In this document: positions 26,112 to 35,642 of the stretch, piece by piece
Layout of the letters: every line of letters begins with the position of its first letter
Numbering within the stretch: the stretch's first letter is position 1
Assembly (NCBI RefSeq): GCF_032714475.1
Contig: NZ_JAWDKD010000018.1
Coordinates: 186,001 to 250,000, forward strand
Source of the DNA: Methanolapillus africanus
GTDB lineage: Archaea; Halobacteriota; Methanosarcinia; Methanosarcinales; Methanosarcinaceae
Length of the DNA: 64,000 nt
Reading direction: 5' to 3'
The notes under the pieces: generated by a model
Seen by the model: the letters and a program-made list of their open reading frames with translations, nothing else
What the model was told of the DNA's origin: nothing
Database searches by the model: none
Translations under genes and position numbers: made by a program

Positions 26112-26256
26112 TTTTTGAATTCTCTGATTGATTAGATGGTAATGCGGTAATTGATAATTTGATTGTAATTATGGTAATTATGGTAATTTTGATGATTTGA
26201 TAATATTTGGTGAGTTGATGATTGTTTGTCTGAACTGAAATATCAACTCATAAATA

Positions 26257-26266
26257 AATATATAAG
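26257..26266 (+). promoter_or_regulatory. TATA box of mer
   Basis: AATATATAAG about 53-62 nt upstream of the mer ATG, predicting a leader of roughly 30 nt. AAGGAAG precedes the start codon. Confidence 0.55.
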
Positions 26267-26318
26267 TTCTATGACGTTAGAGAAGTAAGAAAAATATCAT
26301 TTAAAAGGAAGTATAAAA

Positions 26319-27308
26319 ATGAAATTCGGAATTGAATTTGTCCCGAACGAGCCGGTTTTGAATTTGGCGTCTTACGCCAAAACCGCTGAGGACGAGGGCT
26401 TTGAATTTGTCTGGGTGACGGACCATTACAACAACCGGGACGTTTTTGCGACGCTCACCGTTTTATCGATGGCAACCAACCGTATTCAACTCGGCGCCGG
26501 CGTCACCAACCCGTATACCCGAAATCCGGCGTTAACGGCGTCAGCGATCGCCACCGTGAACGACATTTCCGGCGGGCGCGCCGTTCTCGGCGTCGGCCCG
26601 GGCGACAAATCCACTTTTGACGCGCTCGGCATCGCCGGCGAAAAGCCGTTGTCCACGATTCGAGAATGCGTCGGCGTTTACCGGGAGTTGTTTGCCGGCA
26701 AAAATGTGTCAACAGCCGGTGAAAACGTTCAATTCAAAGGCGCTCATTTGAATTTTGTCAAAAAAGACGCCGCCCCGATTCCGGTTTATGTGGGCGCGCA
26801 GGGCCCGAAAATGCTGGAAATGGCGGGCGCCGTTTCGGACGGCGTTCTCATCAACGCGTCCCATCCGGATGATTTCAAGCAAGCGATGCCTCAAATTCGT
26901 GCCGGCGCCGAATCGGCCGGACGAAATGCCGGCGATCTGGACATTGCGGCTTACACATGCTTTTCCATTGACGCGGACGCAGACGCCGCCAAAAAGAAAG
27001 TGATTCCGGTGGTCGCGTTCATTGCGGCCGGCGCGCCGGACGCGATTTTGAGCCGGCACGGCATCAATCCGGAAATTAAAAAGGAGTTGGGCGCCGAGAT
27101 TTCCAAGGGGAACTTCAAAGCGTTAAATGATTTGGTTTCCGATCAGATGGTGGACAAATTTTCGATTGCCGGCGATCCTGAATTTTGTGAAAAGCGGATG
27201 AAGGAATTGGAAGAATCCGGCGTGACCCAAATGGTTGCCGGGTCACCGATCGGCATTTCCAAAGAGAAGTCAATCAAAATGATCGGAAAAATCATGAAAA
27301 ACTTCTGA
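26319..27308 (+). CDS. mer: F420-dependent 5,10-methylene-tetrahydromethanopterin reductase (Mer)
   Basis: Reduces methylene- to methyl-tetrahydromethanopterin (or sarcinapterin) with F420H2 in the C1 pathway of methanogens. 329 aa of the bacterial-luciferase-like fold, starting MKFGIEFVPNEPV, with DHYNNRDVFATLTVL, GAGVTNPYTRNPALTASA, GRAVLGVGPGDKSTFDALGI and PVYVGAQGPKMLEMAG. All are diagnostic for Mer and closest in feel to the Methanosarcina enzyme. It is monocistronic, with its own TATA box. No other methyl-branch genes (mtr, mch, mtd, ftr) lie in the window. In methanogens that only reduce methyl groups with H2, Mer could be retained for biosynthesis; context cannot decide. Confidence 0.96.
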   Translation: MKFGIEFVPNEPVLNLASYAKTAEDEGFEFVWVTDHYNNRDVFATLTVLSMATNRIQLGAGVTNPYTRNPALTASAIATVNDISGGRAVLGVGPGDKSTFDALGIAGEKPLSTIRECVGVYRELFAGKNVSTAGENVQFKGAHLNFVKKDAAPIPVYVGAQGPKMLEMAGAVSDGVLINASHPDDFKQAMPQIRAGAESAGRNAGDLDIAAYTCFSIDADADAAKKKVIPVVAFIAAGAPDAILSRHGINPEIKKELGAEISKGNFKALNDLVSDQMVDKFSIAGDPEFCEKRMKELEESGVTQMVAGSPIGISKEKSIKMIGKIMKNF

Positions 27309-27326
27309 CATCAAATTTAAAATAAA

Positions 27327-27375
27327 AACAACATAAAAAAACAACATAAAAAAACAACATAAAAAAACAACATAA
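27327..27375. repeat. 13-nt tandem repeat downstream of mer
   Basis: Four units of CAACATAAAAAAA in the A-rich spacer between mer and nadM. Local simple-sequence repeat. Confidence 0.75.
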
Positions 27376-27475
27376 AACAAAAACAACAATCAAACAAACC
27401 AAAACATAATTGAAATAAATGAATCCATTAAAATAAAAAAATTCGTTTGCTTAAAAAAAGGAATCGGGGAAAAAG

Positions 27476-27991
27476 ATGAAGCGCGCCTTTTATGTCGGTC
27501 GTTTTCAGCCGTACCACTACGGCCATGACAAAATAATCAAAATGATTGCGGAAGAAGTAGATGAGATTGTCATCGGCATCGGAAGCGCCCAAAAAAGTCA
27601 TTCCGTCACGGATCCGTTTACGGCCGGCGAACGTGTGGAGATGGTTCGAAAAGCCTTAGAAGATTTTCCGGTTCGGACGTACATCATTCCGCTCCAGGAC
27701 GTCGAATTCAACTCTTTATGGGTGTCGCACGTGAAAGCGATGTCTCCGAAATTCGACATCGCCTATTCCAACAATCCGTTAGTGATTCAGCTGTTCATGG
27801 AAGCCGGCATTGAAATCCGCAGACCGCCGATGCATGAGCGCGCCAAATATTCCGGAACCGTTATCCGAAAACTGATGATCAACGGCGAACGAAAGGATTG
27901 GGAACAACTGCTCCCGGAAACCGTTGTCGAAGTCATTGATGAAGTGAACGGCATCTGCCGCATCAAACGGGTGGCTGGGAACGATCAGTAA
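27476..27991 (+). CDS. nadM: Nicotinamide-nucleotide adenylyltransferase (NadM)
   Basis: Archaeal NMN adenylyltransferase that makes NAD+ from NMN and ATP. The 171-aa protein begins MKRAFYVGRFQPYHYGHDKI, containing the nucleotidyltransferase motif GRFQPYHxGH. It ends with the second motif YSGTVIRKLM, equivalent to ISSTxxR. FTAGERVEMVRKAL and IPLQDVEFNSLWVSH are typical of the archaeal family. Single gene downstream of mer. Confidence 0.95.
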   Translation: MKRAFYVGRFQPYHYGHDKIIKMIAEEVDEIVIGIGSAQKSHSVTDPFTAGERVEMVRKALEDFPVRTYIIPLQDVEFNSLWVSHVKAMSPKFDIAYSNNPLVIQLFMEAGIEIRRPPMHERAKYSGTVIRKLMINGERKDWEQLLPETVVEVIDEVNGICRIKRVAGNDQ

Positions 27992-28036
27992 CTTTTTTTC
28001 TATTTTATTTCACTTTTTCTTTTTTTCATTTTTTCA

Positions 28037-28468
28037 GCAGGCAGCGGGCGCGCGCGTTACGGCAGCACTTTTTGTTTTGCGTTTTTAAAAACAAGAGGCT
28101 GTTTTTTGAAAATGTCAAAAAACGACCCATTTTTTGAAGATGTCAAGCAAACCATCCCGTAAAATCAAACGCGATAGCGTTTGTATTTTACGGATACCAA
28201 TCTGCAGATACAATCTGAAATTACAAACAGCAGGTGCAACCTGTACCGTAAACTGAAAATTAAATTAAAAAATAGTTAACTGCAGGTGCAATCTGTACCA
28301 TAAACTGAAAATTAAATTAAAAAAATAGTCAACTGCGGGTATAATCTGCACTGTAACAGATAAATTTAAAAAATACAGATGCAACCACACCAACTGCATC
28401 TTATTGCAAGTGGTATCCGCAAAATACAGACGCCAAAGGCGTCTGATTTTGCGGGTTGGTTTGCTTGA
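28037..28468. repeat. Dispersed composite repeat, copy 7 (complete)
   Basis: Core 28037-28068, 46 nt after the nadM stop; linker to TGTCAAGCAAACCATCCCG; left hairpin 28157-28193 (CAAACGC/GCGTTTG); interior GGTGCAATCTG and AAATAGTCAACTGC units; right hairpin 28417-28454 (AGACGCC/GGCGTCT); terminal GGGTTGGTTTGCTTGA. The outer 15-16 nt of the two ends are inverted repeats. Confidence 0.88.
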
Positions 28469-28560
28469 ATCGGAAAGATATTCCCGGCATTGATTTTAAT
28501 TTATTTAATACTTTGATTTAATTTTTTAATTTATTTTATTTGATTAATCCGGTGCCGGAA

Positions 28561-30762
28561 TCAGTCTTGCCATTTAAAGACAGGGAACGTGTCCATCTTC
28601 CAGATTTTGTCAAAATCCCATTCGCTGTAAGCTTCATAGGTTTTCAGGAAGGCGGATGTTTCGCCTTTGCCGTTCACCCGGTCCGGTCCGATGAAACCGA
28701 TCGCAAACTCCGGATTATTTTCAGTACCGATCAACATGTTGTTGTACGCCGCGTTGCCGGACAGCGTCAAATCGTCGATCATCGCCTTGGGATTGGCTTT
28801 AAAGGTTCGAGCGCCGTCTGTTTTCCAGGTGTATTTGTCGCCGAGATTGAGCATTGTGGGAACGCCGCTGTCAAAACCGCCGGCTGTTCCGACAATTCTG
28901 GCGGATCCGCCGGAACCGGTGACTTCAGGGTTAGCGGCGACGCTGTTTTGAATCACAGACGTTTCATTGGCCATGCCCGCAATACCGCCGGCAAAACCGC
29001 CGTAAACGAAAGATTCCGGAATCACCAAGATGTTCTTTTCATTTTCAGCGTCGCTGACCGTTTGTTTGCCGGTATTGCCGAGCGTATCGGAAACGTCCAG
29101 CGTGTCGTAAAGAATGATTTCTTCGCCGCCTTCAGGAACAACGCCGTAGCCGCCGATTGCTTTGACGGTTCCGTTCGCATAACTGTTTTGAACGGTGCCG
29201 TAAGAAACGGTTCCGGCAATGCCGCCGGCATAAACCCGATAGGTTGCAGCGGAGTCGTTGCCGTTGTTGCCGTTGTTGCCGTTGCTTTTAACGGTCACAT
29301 CGCCGGTGGCGTAACAATCCGAAACGGATGCTTTGCTGCCGACAGAACCGGAAACGGCGCCAACCAAGCCGCCGGCGGATGAACCATGTTTATTGTTAAA
29401 CGACAGATCGTCGGTGCCGCCGACGATATCGACGTTTCCGGACGCCGAACTGCCGGAAATGTTGCCGGTGCTTTTGCCGACCAAACCGCCGCCGACAACA
29501 AGATTTTTGGCGTCTGCCGCCACTTGAACGTCTGCGGAACTGTTGGTCAGGCGGCCGTTTAAAATGCCGACAAGACCGCCGACGTTCACTTCCGGAAGCG
29601 TTTGAACATAAACGCCGGAAGACGCTTTGATGGTAACGTTTTGAGAGGAATTGGAAACGACGGTGACGGTTCCGTTGGCGGAACAATTGTCAATCACTGT
29701 GTTTTTGCCGTTCGCGACGCCGGCGAGCTGTCCGGCATAAACGCTTGTTCCCTTAAAGCCGTTCGGCACGACAAAGTTGTCGGCGGCGGCGATATTGACC
29801 GTCCCGTTGTCCAAGCTGAAATTTGAAATTGTCGCGTTGTTCACGGACGCGAAAAATCCGTTCACGCCGCGGTATTGATTGGATGTGCCTGTGGTGATCG
29901 TATAATTTGAAAAAGTGTGACCGCTGCCGTCAAAACTGCCGCTGAACGATTCGACGGAATAATTGCTCAAATAGACGTCGAATGAATTACTAGGGAATTG
30001 TCCGAGTTCGGACGTGCCGATCGGCGTCCATTCGCCGCCTTCATAATCGATATCGTCCACCATTACATAGTTTGTGCCGGCCGTTTTGTTGTCCGGAATT
30101 TTTTGGCGGATTTTTTCAAAATCACCGGCGTTAGCGATCAGATACGGGAATTTGCCGCCGTTTGCAGAGCCGACGGTCACTTGAAATGTTTTTTCTTCAA
30201 TGAAATCTCCGTCTTCGGCCGTCACTTTAATGGTTGCCGTCCCGGTTTCTTTGCCGGCCGTATTTTTCGGCTGCAAGGCAAAGGTGCCGTTTTTCACATA
30301 AATTTCATTAATGCCGAGAATGCCGGACCCGCCCGTTGAAAATCCAACGTATTCGGCGCCGGAAACGATTTCGGCTCTCACGACGTCGGCGGAAGAGTTA
30401 TTCGCAAGAACTTGGATGTTTTTGGTTTGAGTCAATGTAAAAGGGGAAACAATAACGGCCGTATTCGGACGCAAGCTGTCCGTGAAATAGCCGTCTTGAT
30501 AAGAAACGTCAACGGAAAGCGCCACGTTGGGCAAATCCTTTAAAAGCGGATCGCGAACGGTCACCGTTTCGGTGCCGGCCTCTTGGCTGACCGCAATGAT
30601 TTCGGACGAATTCGGAACCGTTTTGGATTCAAAACCGACCGTATCATTGAGTTTTCCGCCGGCCGCCGCGGCAAAAATCAACAATGCCGCAATAATCACA
30701 AGAATTGCAACAGCTGCGACGCCGTATATAATATATTTGTTTTTAGAATCTGTCTCTGACAT
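28561..30762 (-). CDS. GLUG-repeat surface protein with N-terminal membrane anchor
   Basis: 733-aa predicted surface protein. A single hydrophobic helix (residues about 12-33, IIYGVAAVAILVIIAALLIF) follows a short polar N-terminus. After Ig-like beta regions comes a beta-solenoid region (about 250-600) with GLUG-type repeats: GGLVGILNG, GGLVGKSTGN, GGLVGAVSGS and GGIAGTVSYG, each followed by NSYANGTV-like segments. Such proteins in host-associated methanogens are called adhesin-like, but binding has not been shown for this one. The C-terminus has no sorting signal. Many Asn-Xaa-Ser/Thr sites suggest N-glycosylation. Confidence 0.8.
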   Translation of the reverse strand: MSETDSKNKYIIYGVAAVAILVIIAALLIFAAAAGGKLNDTVGFESKTVPNSSEIIAVSQEAGTETVTVRDPLLKDLPNVALSVDVSYQDGYFTDSLRPNTAVIVSPFTLTQTKNIQVLANNSSADVVRAEIVSGAEYVGFSTGGSGILGINEIYVKNGTFALQPKNTAGKETGTATIKVTAEDGDFIEEKTFQVTVGSANGGKFPYLIANAGDFEKIRQKIPDNKTAGTNYVMVDDIDYEGGEWTPIGTSELGQFPSNSFDVYLSNYSVESFSGSFDGSGHTFSNYTITTGTSNQYRGVNGFFASVNNATISNFSLDNGTVNIAAADNFVVPNGFKGTSVYAGQLAGVANGKNTVIDNCSANGTVTVVSNSSQNVTIKASSGVYVQTLPEVNVGGLVGILNGRLTNSSADVQVAADAKNLVVGGGLVGKSTGNISGSSASGNVDIVGGTDDLSFNNKHGSSAGGLVGAVSGSVGSKASVSDCYATGDVTVKSNGNNGNNGNDSAATYRVYAGGIAGTVSYGTVQNSYANGTVKAIGGYGVVPEGGEEIILYDTLDVSDTLGNTGKQTVSDAENEKNILVIPESFVYGGFAGGIAGMANETSVIQNSVAANPEVTGSGGSARIVGTAGGFDSGVPTMLNLGDKYTWKTDGARTFKANPKAMIDDLTLSGNAAYNNMLIGTENNPEFAIGFIGPDRVNGKGETSAFLKTYEAYSEWDFDKIWKMDTFPVFKWQD

Positions 30763-31128
30763 ATGTTCTCATTTGTTTTTGAATGTATATAAATTTGGAT
30801 TGTTAAACAAATTATTCTGTAAATTGATTATTATATAACTAATATAATAACATACCTCATATATAAATCTTTACAATACGGCACAGTTGCACATTTTAAA
30901 AAAATATGAGAATAAATATAAAATTAAATTCTTTGTTTTTAGAAAAATAAAATCACCGAAAAGACGGAAAATAAAAAAAAAGAAAGGGAACAAAAAAGAG
31001 AAAAAATAAAAAAATTCTATGAGAAAAACAACTAAAAGTTCTATAAAAAACAACTAAAAAAAATATCCAAAATGAAAAATGCGGATGTTAATTAAAAAAG
31101 CAAGTTAAAACGAAAATCAATAAAAAAA
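30763..31128. other. AT-rich divergent/tail spacer
   Basis: Holds the minus-strand promoter region of the GLUG gene (several TATATAA-like runs around 30830-30860) and then A-rich sequence. No gene is supported; the open frame at 30871-31053 is a Phe/Leu low-complexity translation of A-rich DNA. Confidence 0.4.
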
Positions 31129-31152
31129 GCCGCCGGTTTTTCAACCGGCGGC
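31129..31152 (-). terminator. Terminator of the HdeD-like gene
   Basis: Perfect 10-bp GC-rich stem GCCGCCGGTT/AACCGGCGGC with a 4-nt loop, followed on the minus strand by seven T. It lies 72 nt past the stop codon. Confidence 0.75.
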
Positions 31153-31223
31153 CGCTCATTTCTGAACTTTTTGATTTAATTTGACTTTATTTAATTTTAT
31201 TTGATTGCGTTCATCCGAAAAGA

Positions 31224-31826
31224 TTAGGCGCCTTCGACGACGGTTGTCTTTTTGATGATCTTCTTGGCCTTGTAGAGCTTGTAGGACACGTAGGCGTCCG
31301 TAATGCCGGCAAAGAGGAAGGAGAATCCGACCCAGTAAACGAAGGTCAAGACAGCCAACTCGAAGTTAAAGATGATGATGATACCGAGCAAAATGACCAA
31401 GATACCGCCGAGGCAGACCCAGATCCAGCCGCTTTGTTTGGTGTCCTTCATGTCAATGGCCGTTCCGATCATGCTGATACCTTCAATCAAAATCCAGATG
31501 GCGAGGATGTACGGCAAAATGATTTCGGTGATGTGGGGGTTAAAGATTAAGATCAAACCGATGAGAAGCGTCAACAGACCGAGGACGCAGCCCCAAACCC
31601 AGCTTCCGAAAATATTGCGGGTGGTAAACGCGAATGCGATTTCAAGAACACCGATAACGACCAAAAGAACGCTGATCACGATATCGATGGTTAAGAATGA
31701 AATGGTGTAAGATTCGAACGGGTAGAATAAAAAGACGAAACCCGCAACGATAAAGAGCAAAGCTTCTAAAAGCACGATCCACCAGTGTCTGACGGTGGTG
31801 GTGACTTCTTCAACAACTGTTTCCAT
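31224..31826 (-). CDS. HdeD family (DUF308) membrane protein
   Basis: 200 aa with six predicted membrane helices arranged as DUF308 repeats: WWIVLLEALLFIVAGFVFLF, ISVLLVVIGVLEIAFAF, WGCVLGLLTLLIGLILIFNP and so on. This matches the HdeD family, named for an acid-resistance gene in E. coli. The archaeal role is not established. The C-terminal tail is basic (YKLYKAKKIIKK). It is transcribed alone, with a clear terminator. Confidence 0.85.
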   Translation of the reverse strand: METVVEEVTTTVRHWWIVLLEALLFIVAGFVFLFYPFESYTISFLTIDIVISVLLVVIGVLEIAFAFTTRNIFGSWVWGCVLGLLTLLIGLILIFNPHITEIILPYILAIWILIEGISMIGTAIDMKDTKQSGWIWVCLGGILVILLGIIIIFNFELAVLTFVYWVGFSFLFAGITDAYVSYKLYKAKKIIKKTTVVEGA

Positions 31827-32082
31827 GTATTCACCTTTTTAACGAGTATAACAATTTTATTTTTTACGAAAACGAACGAAACAGAAACGATGGAGTCGGT
31901 TTCTGTTTTTAGATAATTTTAATATCTTTGCAATTATAAATTGCAGAATATATAATGAGAAGCTTCTATATATATATTTTTATTGTCAACATTTATTTTT
32001 TAAAAATGGAAGATGAAAATTAAAGATAATCGAACAGCATCGTCAAAAAATAAGTCCGTGTCTTTGAAAAATTCGAACGAAA

Positions 32083-32113
32083 CGTGTCGCTGTAACGCGC
32101 GCGCCGGCGGCGC
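32083..32113. repeat. Core-only copy of the dispersed repeat
   Basis: The linker (TCTTTGAAAAATTCGAACG) and the core GTGTCGCTGTAACGCGCGCG sit about 50 nt downstream of the antiporter stop codon, without hairpin or array. Confidence 0.8.
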
Positions 32114-32164
32114 AAAAAGAAAAACAAAAAATAAAAAAAACGAAAGAAAAGAGAAAAATAAAAT

Positions 32165-34489
32165 TTATGATCTTTCTGCCGGCTGTTCTTCAGACTGTCC
32201 CTCCGGCTTTTCTTCCGGTTTTCCCGTTTCATCCGCTTCCTGACATTCCGGCATGGTACACGTCTTTGACAACGTTCGGATGTTGGCGCGCTCGCCGACA
32301 ACCCAAACGACGTCGCCTTCGTGGAATTCAAAAGACGCCTTCGGATTCATGAAAGACTCGTCGTCGCGGTCGACGCCGACCACCAAACAATTGGCGACGT
32401 CGCGGATAACGCACTCGCTGATTGTTTTGCCGACCAGATAGGAATTTTCGTCCACGACAAACTGTTCAAGAACCACTTCATCCTCTTTCTTTTGGACTTC
32501 GGCATGGCCCTCGATTTCATTTTTAAAGAGTTCCATCTGCTCGTCCGTTCCGAGAACAACAATCTGGTCCGCCGGATACAACCGGTCGGTGCCGCGCGGA
32601 ATGTTATGATGCTCGCCGGCACGGGTAATTGACACAACGCTGACGCCGTATTTTTCCCGGAAATTGAGTTCGCCCAATGTTTTTCCGGCAACGGTGGAGT
32701 CGGCCGTAATGTCAAACGTCCCCAAGTGAACGTTTTGAGCCATCAAGCTCTGAGCGACGTTTTTGTCCTCTTTTTTCAGCTTGCTGAGGCTTTTCTCGTT
32801 TAGATTCGTCATGAATTGCTTTTCCAGCTGCGCGTATTGGGTCCGCAGCGTTTTGGAAAACAGCGCCACAAGGATGACCAAAATGGTCAAGATGACAACG
32901 ATACCGATTTGCGTTGTAAATTCGCTGAAAACCACGTAAGCAATGAAGAAAGCCGTCAGCGCAACCCGGATCAATACGATAAAAACCAAAGGTCCACGGT
33001 TGAATTTTCGGTCGTTCCAAAGCGCTGTAAAAGCCGGCGTTCTCAGTTTGCTCAGCAAAAGCGCGCTTAAAAACGGCGCCATTAAGAGAAGCGTGACGGC
33101 AACGGCAATCAAAGATCCCAAAGCGCCCGGGATTTCCGCTTTGAGGAACGGTAAAATATAACGGACGGACGCCATCGATATGAAAACCAACATGACGGAG
33201 TAAATCAAAATCACCATCACGTTCGACTTGAGCACTTTGCGCCAGTCGCTCTGCCGGTTAACGGTTTGGCTTCCGGAACCGAAGTTGTCCAAGAACGTCA
33301 TGACGCGTTCCGGCAATATCTTTTTGACCAAATTGTACGTCGGCTCGGAAATTTTGATGGTGTACGGCGTCGTAAACGTTGTAATCACCGAAACGGCGAC
33401 CACGATCGGATACAAGAAGTCGCTCGTAACGCCCAAACTCATACCGAGCGCCGCAATAATGAAAGCGAATTCGCCGATCTGCGCCAGCGAAAATCCGGAT
33501 TGCATGGATACTTTCAGATTCTGTCCCGAAATCAACACACCCAAACTGGAAAAGATCATCTTTCCGAAGTAGGTGGCCAGCGTCACAATAATGATCGGAA
33601 CCGCATACGTCACCAGCATGGCCGGGTCGACCATCATGCCGACCGACACGAAGAAAATCGCGCCGAACAGGTCTTTGACCGGCTTCGTCAGGTGTTCGAT
33701 CTTTTCCCCGTCAATGGTTTCCGCGAGAATGGATCCCATAATGAAAGCGCCAAGCGCCGATGAGAATCCGGTTTTGTTGGCAAGAACAACCATGCCGAGA
33801 CAAAGACCGATGGAAACGATCAAAAGCGTTTCATCGTTCATGAATTTACGCATGTATTTAAACATCGTCGGGAGCAGGAAAATGCCGAGAACGAACCACA
33901 GCGCGAGGAAAAAGACAAGGCGGCCGAAACTTTCAATCATTTCGACGCCGACCGACGTTTGGCTGATGGCCAGCGTCGGCAGCAAAACCAACATGAGAAT
34001 GGCGACCAAGTCTTCGACAACCAAGACTCCAAAAACGATGCTGGTAAACTTCTGCGCCCGGAGATTCAAGTCTTCAAACGCTTTAATAATAATCGTCGTC
34101 GACGACATGGCGAGCATGCCACCCAAAAAGATGCTGTCGATGTGCGACCAGCCCAAGAAATACCCGACGAGATAACCGATGACCAGCATGGAAATGACTT
34201 CCGTGATGGCCGTAATCGACGCCGAGCCGCCCACTTTCATGAGCTTTTTAAAACTGAATTCAAGACCCAGCCCGAACAACAAAAAGATGACACCGATATC
34301 CGCCCAAAGCGTCACGTTTTCCATATCGGAAACGGATGGGAAAAAGCCGAAATACTGGCTGATGAAAAGTCCGGCCACGACATAACCCAAAACAAGAGGC
34401 TGCTTCAGCCATTTAAAAATCAGCGTAACGGCGCCGGCCGCAATCAAAATTAAGGCCAAATCAGAAATAAGAGGGGCGAGTCCGGACAT
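32165..34489 (-). CDS. Kef-type cation:proton antiporter with two RCK_C domains
   Basis: 774 aa. Residues about 1-385 form a CPA2 antiporter domain of roughly 12 helices, with LPTLAISQ, VFGVLVVEDLVAILM and FGAIFFVSVGMMVDP containing the conserved Asp residues of the transport core. A second hydrophobic region (about 425-550) adds further helices. The cytoplasmic tail has two RCK_C/TrkA-C ligand-binding domains (LGELNFREKYGVSVVSIT...VVLG and VGKTISECVIRDVANCLVVG...GDVVWVVGE). The C-terminal tail is Glu/Gln/Pro-rich. It probably exports K+ or Na+ in exchange for protons, gated by a nucleotide. No TrkA-N domain was seen. Confidence 0.88.
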   Translation of the reverse strand: MSGLAPLISDLALILIAAGAVTLIFKWLKQPLVLGYVVAGLFISQYFGFFPSVSDMENVTLWADIGVIFLLFGLGLEFSFKKLMKVGGSASITAITEVISMLVIGYLVGYFLGWSHIDSIFLGGMLAMSSTTIIIKAFEDLNLRAQKFTSIVFGVLVVEDLVAILMLVLLPTLAISQTSVGVEMIESFGRLVFFLALWFVLGIFLLPTMFKYMRKFMNDETLLIVSIGLCLGMVVLANKTGFSSALGAFIMGSILAETIDGEKIEHLTKPVKDLFGAIFFVSVGMMVDPAMLVTYAVPIIIVTLATYFGKMIFSSLGVLISGQNLKVSMQSGFSLAQIGEFAFIIAALGMSLGVTSDFLYPIVVAVSVITTFTTPYTIKISEPTYNLVKKILPERVMTFLDNFGSGSQTVNRQSDWRKVLKSNVMVILIYSVMLVFISMASVRYILPFLKAEIPGALGSLIAVAVTLLLMAPFLSALLLSKLRTPAFTALWNDRKFNRGPLVFIVLIRVALTAFFIAYVVFSEFTTQIGIVVILTILVILVALFSKTLRTQYAQLEKQFMTNLNEKSLSKLKKEDKNVAQSLMAQNVHLGTFDITADSTVAGKTLGELNFREKYGVSVVSITRAGEHHNIPRGTDRLYPADQIVVLGTDEQMELFKNEIEGHAEVQKKEDEVVLEQFVVDENSYLVGKTISECVIRDVANCLVVGVDRDDESFMNPKASFEFHEGDVVWVVGERANIRTLSKTCTMPECQEADETGKPEEKPEGQSEEQPAERS

Positions 34490-34674
34490 TATATTTACAT
34501 TTTACGAATTTATAATTTAAATAATTGTTGATTTGAAGCGGATTTTTAGTTGTCTAAAAAAAGAATTATCCGGATAATTTAGAGAGCAATAGGCAGGATT
34601 AAATAGGAATTTATTTAACAAGAAATAAATAAAAGTAATACAGTTTAATTGTTATTATTGTAGTGGTGGCAAAA

Positions 34675-35199
34675 ATGAAAAAATTAATGAACCAAAAATT
34701 CATGACGACCAGTTTTGTTCTGTTACTGATGCTGATCGGTTTAATTCTGCCGGTTTGCGGCGCAGATAACGGGCAAGATGAAGCAGAGCCGAATCTTTTG
34801 CGAATGACCGGAAAAATACCAACAGAAGAAGAAGCAAAAATATATTGGCCGATTCTTGTAAACGTGACCGATGACATTTCAGAAAATAAGTTGTTAGACC
34901 CATATCTGAAATATATGCAAAACGGATACGGACCAGCCACAAATGGATATTTTCTCATTGGTGCTTGTATGGATTGCGAAATCCCGGAAGAAGATTTGGA
35001 TGAAATGGTTCGAATTGTAACGGAAGTTGGCGAAAGAAACGGATTGGAAAATATTCCGATCCGAATCATCAGAGAAACACCCATGCAAAATGATTCCATG
35101 CCTGAATCTCAAAAAAATGAAATTCCCGGATTTACGATATCTGTTGGAATATTCTCATTGATGTTGGTTGGAATAATTTATAATAAAACCAAAAAATAA
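34675..35199 (+). CDS. Secreted protein with PGF-CTERM-like anchor
   Basis: 174-aa protein with an N-terminal signal peptide (MTTSFVLLLMLIGLILPVCG) and a C-terminal tripartite signal: IPGFTISVGIF, a hydrophobic helix and the basic end YNKTKK. This resembles PGF-CTERM proteins processed by archaeosortase A and then lipid-linked on the cell surface. The domain between is acidic, with a CMDCEI pair of cysteines, and is not recognised. ATG 34675 is preferred, with GGTGG upstream; in-frame GTG codons at 34663 and 34666 are alternatives. Confidence 0.65.
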   Translation: MKKLMNQKFMTTSFVLLLMLIGLILPVCGADNGQDEAEPNLLRMTGKIPTEEEAKIYWPILVNVTDDISENKLLDPYLKYMQNGYGPATNGYFLIGACMDCEIPEEDLDEMVRIVTEVGERNGLENIPIRIIRETPMQNDSMPESQKNEIPGFTISVGIFSLMLVGIIYNKTKK

Positions 35200-35221
35200 A
35201 AACATAATAAACATCTTTCAC

Positions 35222-35602
35222 ATCAAGTAAACCACCCCGTTTAAACAGACGCGTATCGCGTCTGTTTAAACGGATACCGTAGCAAATAAGATTAGATGGT
35301 AGTTGGTTTCACCTATATTTTTGATCTGTTTTCAGTTTGCAGCACAGATTGCACCTACAGATTACTAATTTTAGATTTCAGTTCGCACCTACTGTTTCCA
35401 ACAATACACCAATTTCTTGTTACCGTTTTGCACCTTCTGTTCACAGTTTCAAATTATATCTGTTCGCAATATCCGTAAAATACAGATGCTTCGCATCTGA
35501 TTTTACGGGTCGGTTTATACAACATCTTCAAAAAACCGCCCTTGTCTTTCAAAAACGCAAAACGAAAAATGTGTGCCGTAACGCGCGCGCATGCTGCCCG
35601 CC
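35222..35602. repeat. Dispersed composite repeat, copy 9 (complete)
   Basis: Left end ATCAAGTAAACCACCCCG with perfect 17-bp hairpin (35237-35253 / 35257-35273); interior TTTGCACC/TTCGCACCTACTG and CCAACAATACACC units; right hairpin 35473-35508 with a different stem (AGATGC/GCATCT); core at 35570-35602, 41 nt from the ileS stop codon. Confidence 0.88.
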
Positions 35603-35642
35603 AAAAAAAGAAAAATAGAAAATAAAAAAGGAAAAAAGAATA

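Noticed and set aside
30871..31053. 60-aa Phe-rich open frame
   Set aside because: Translation of an A-rich spacer with no start signal or recognisable motif.
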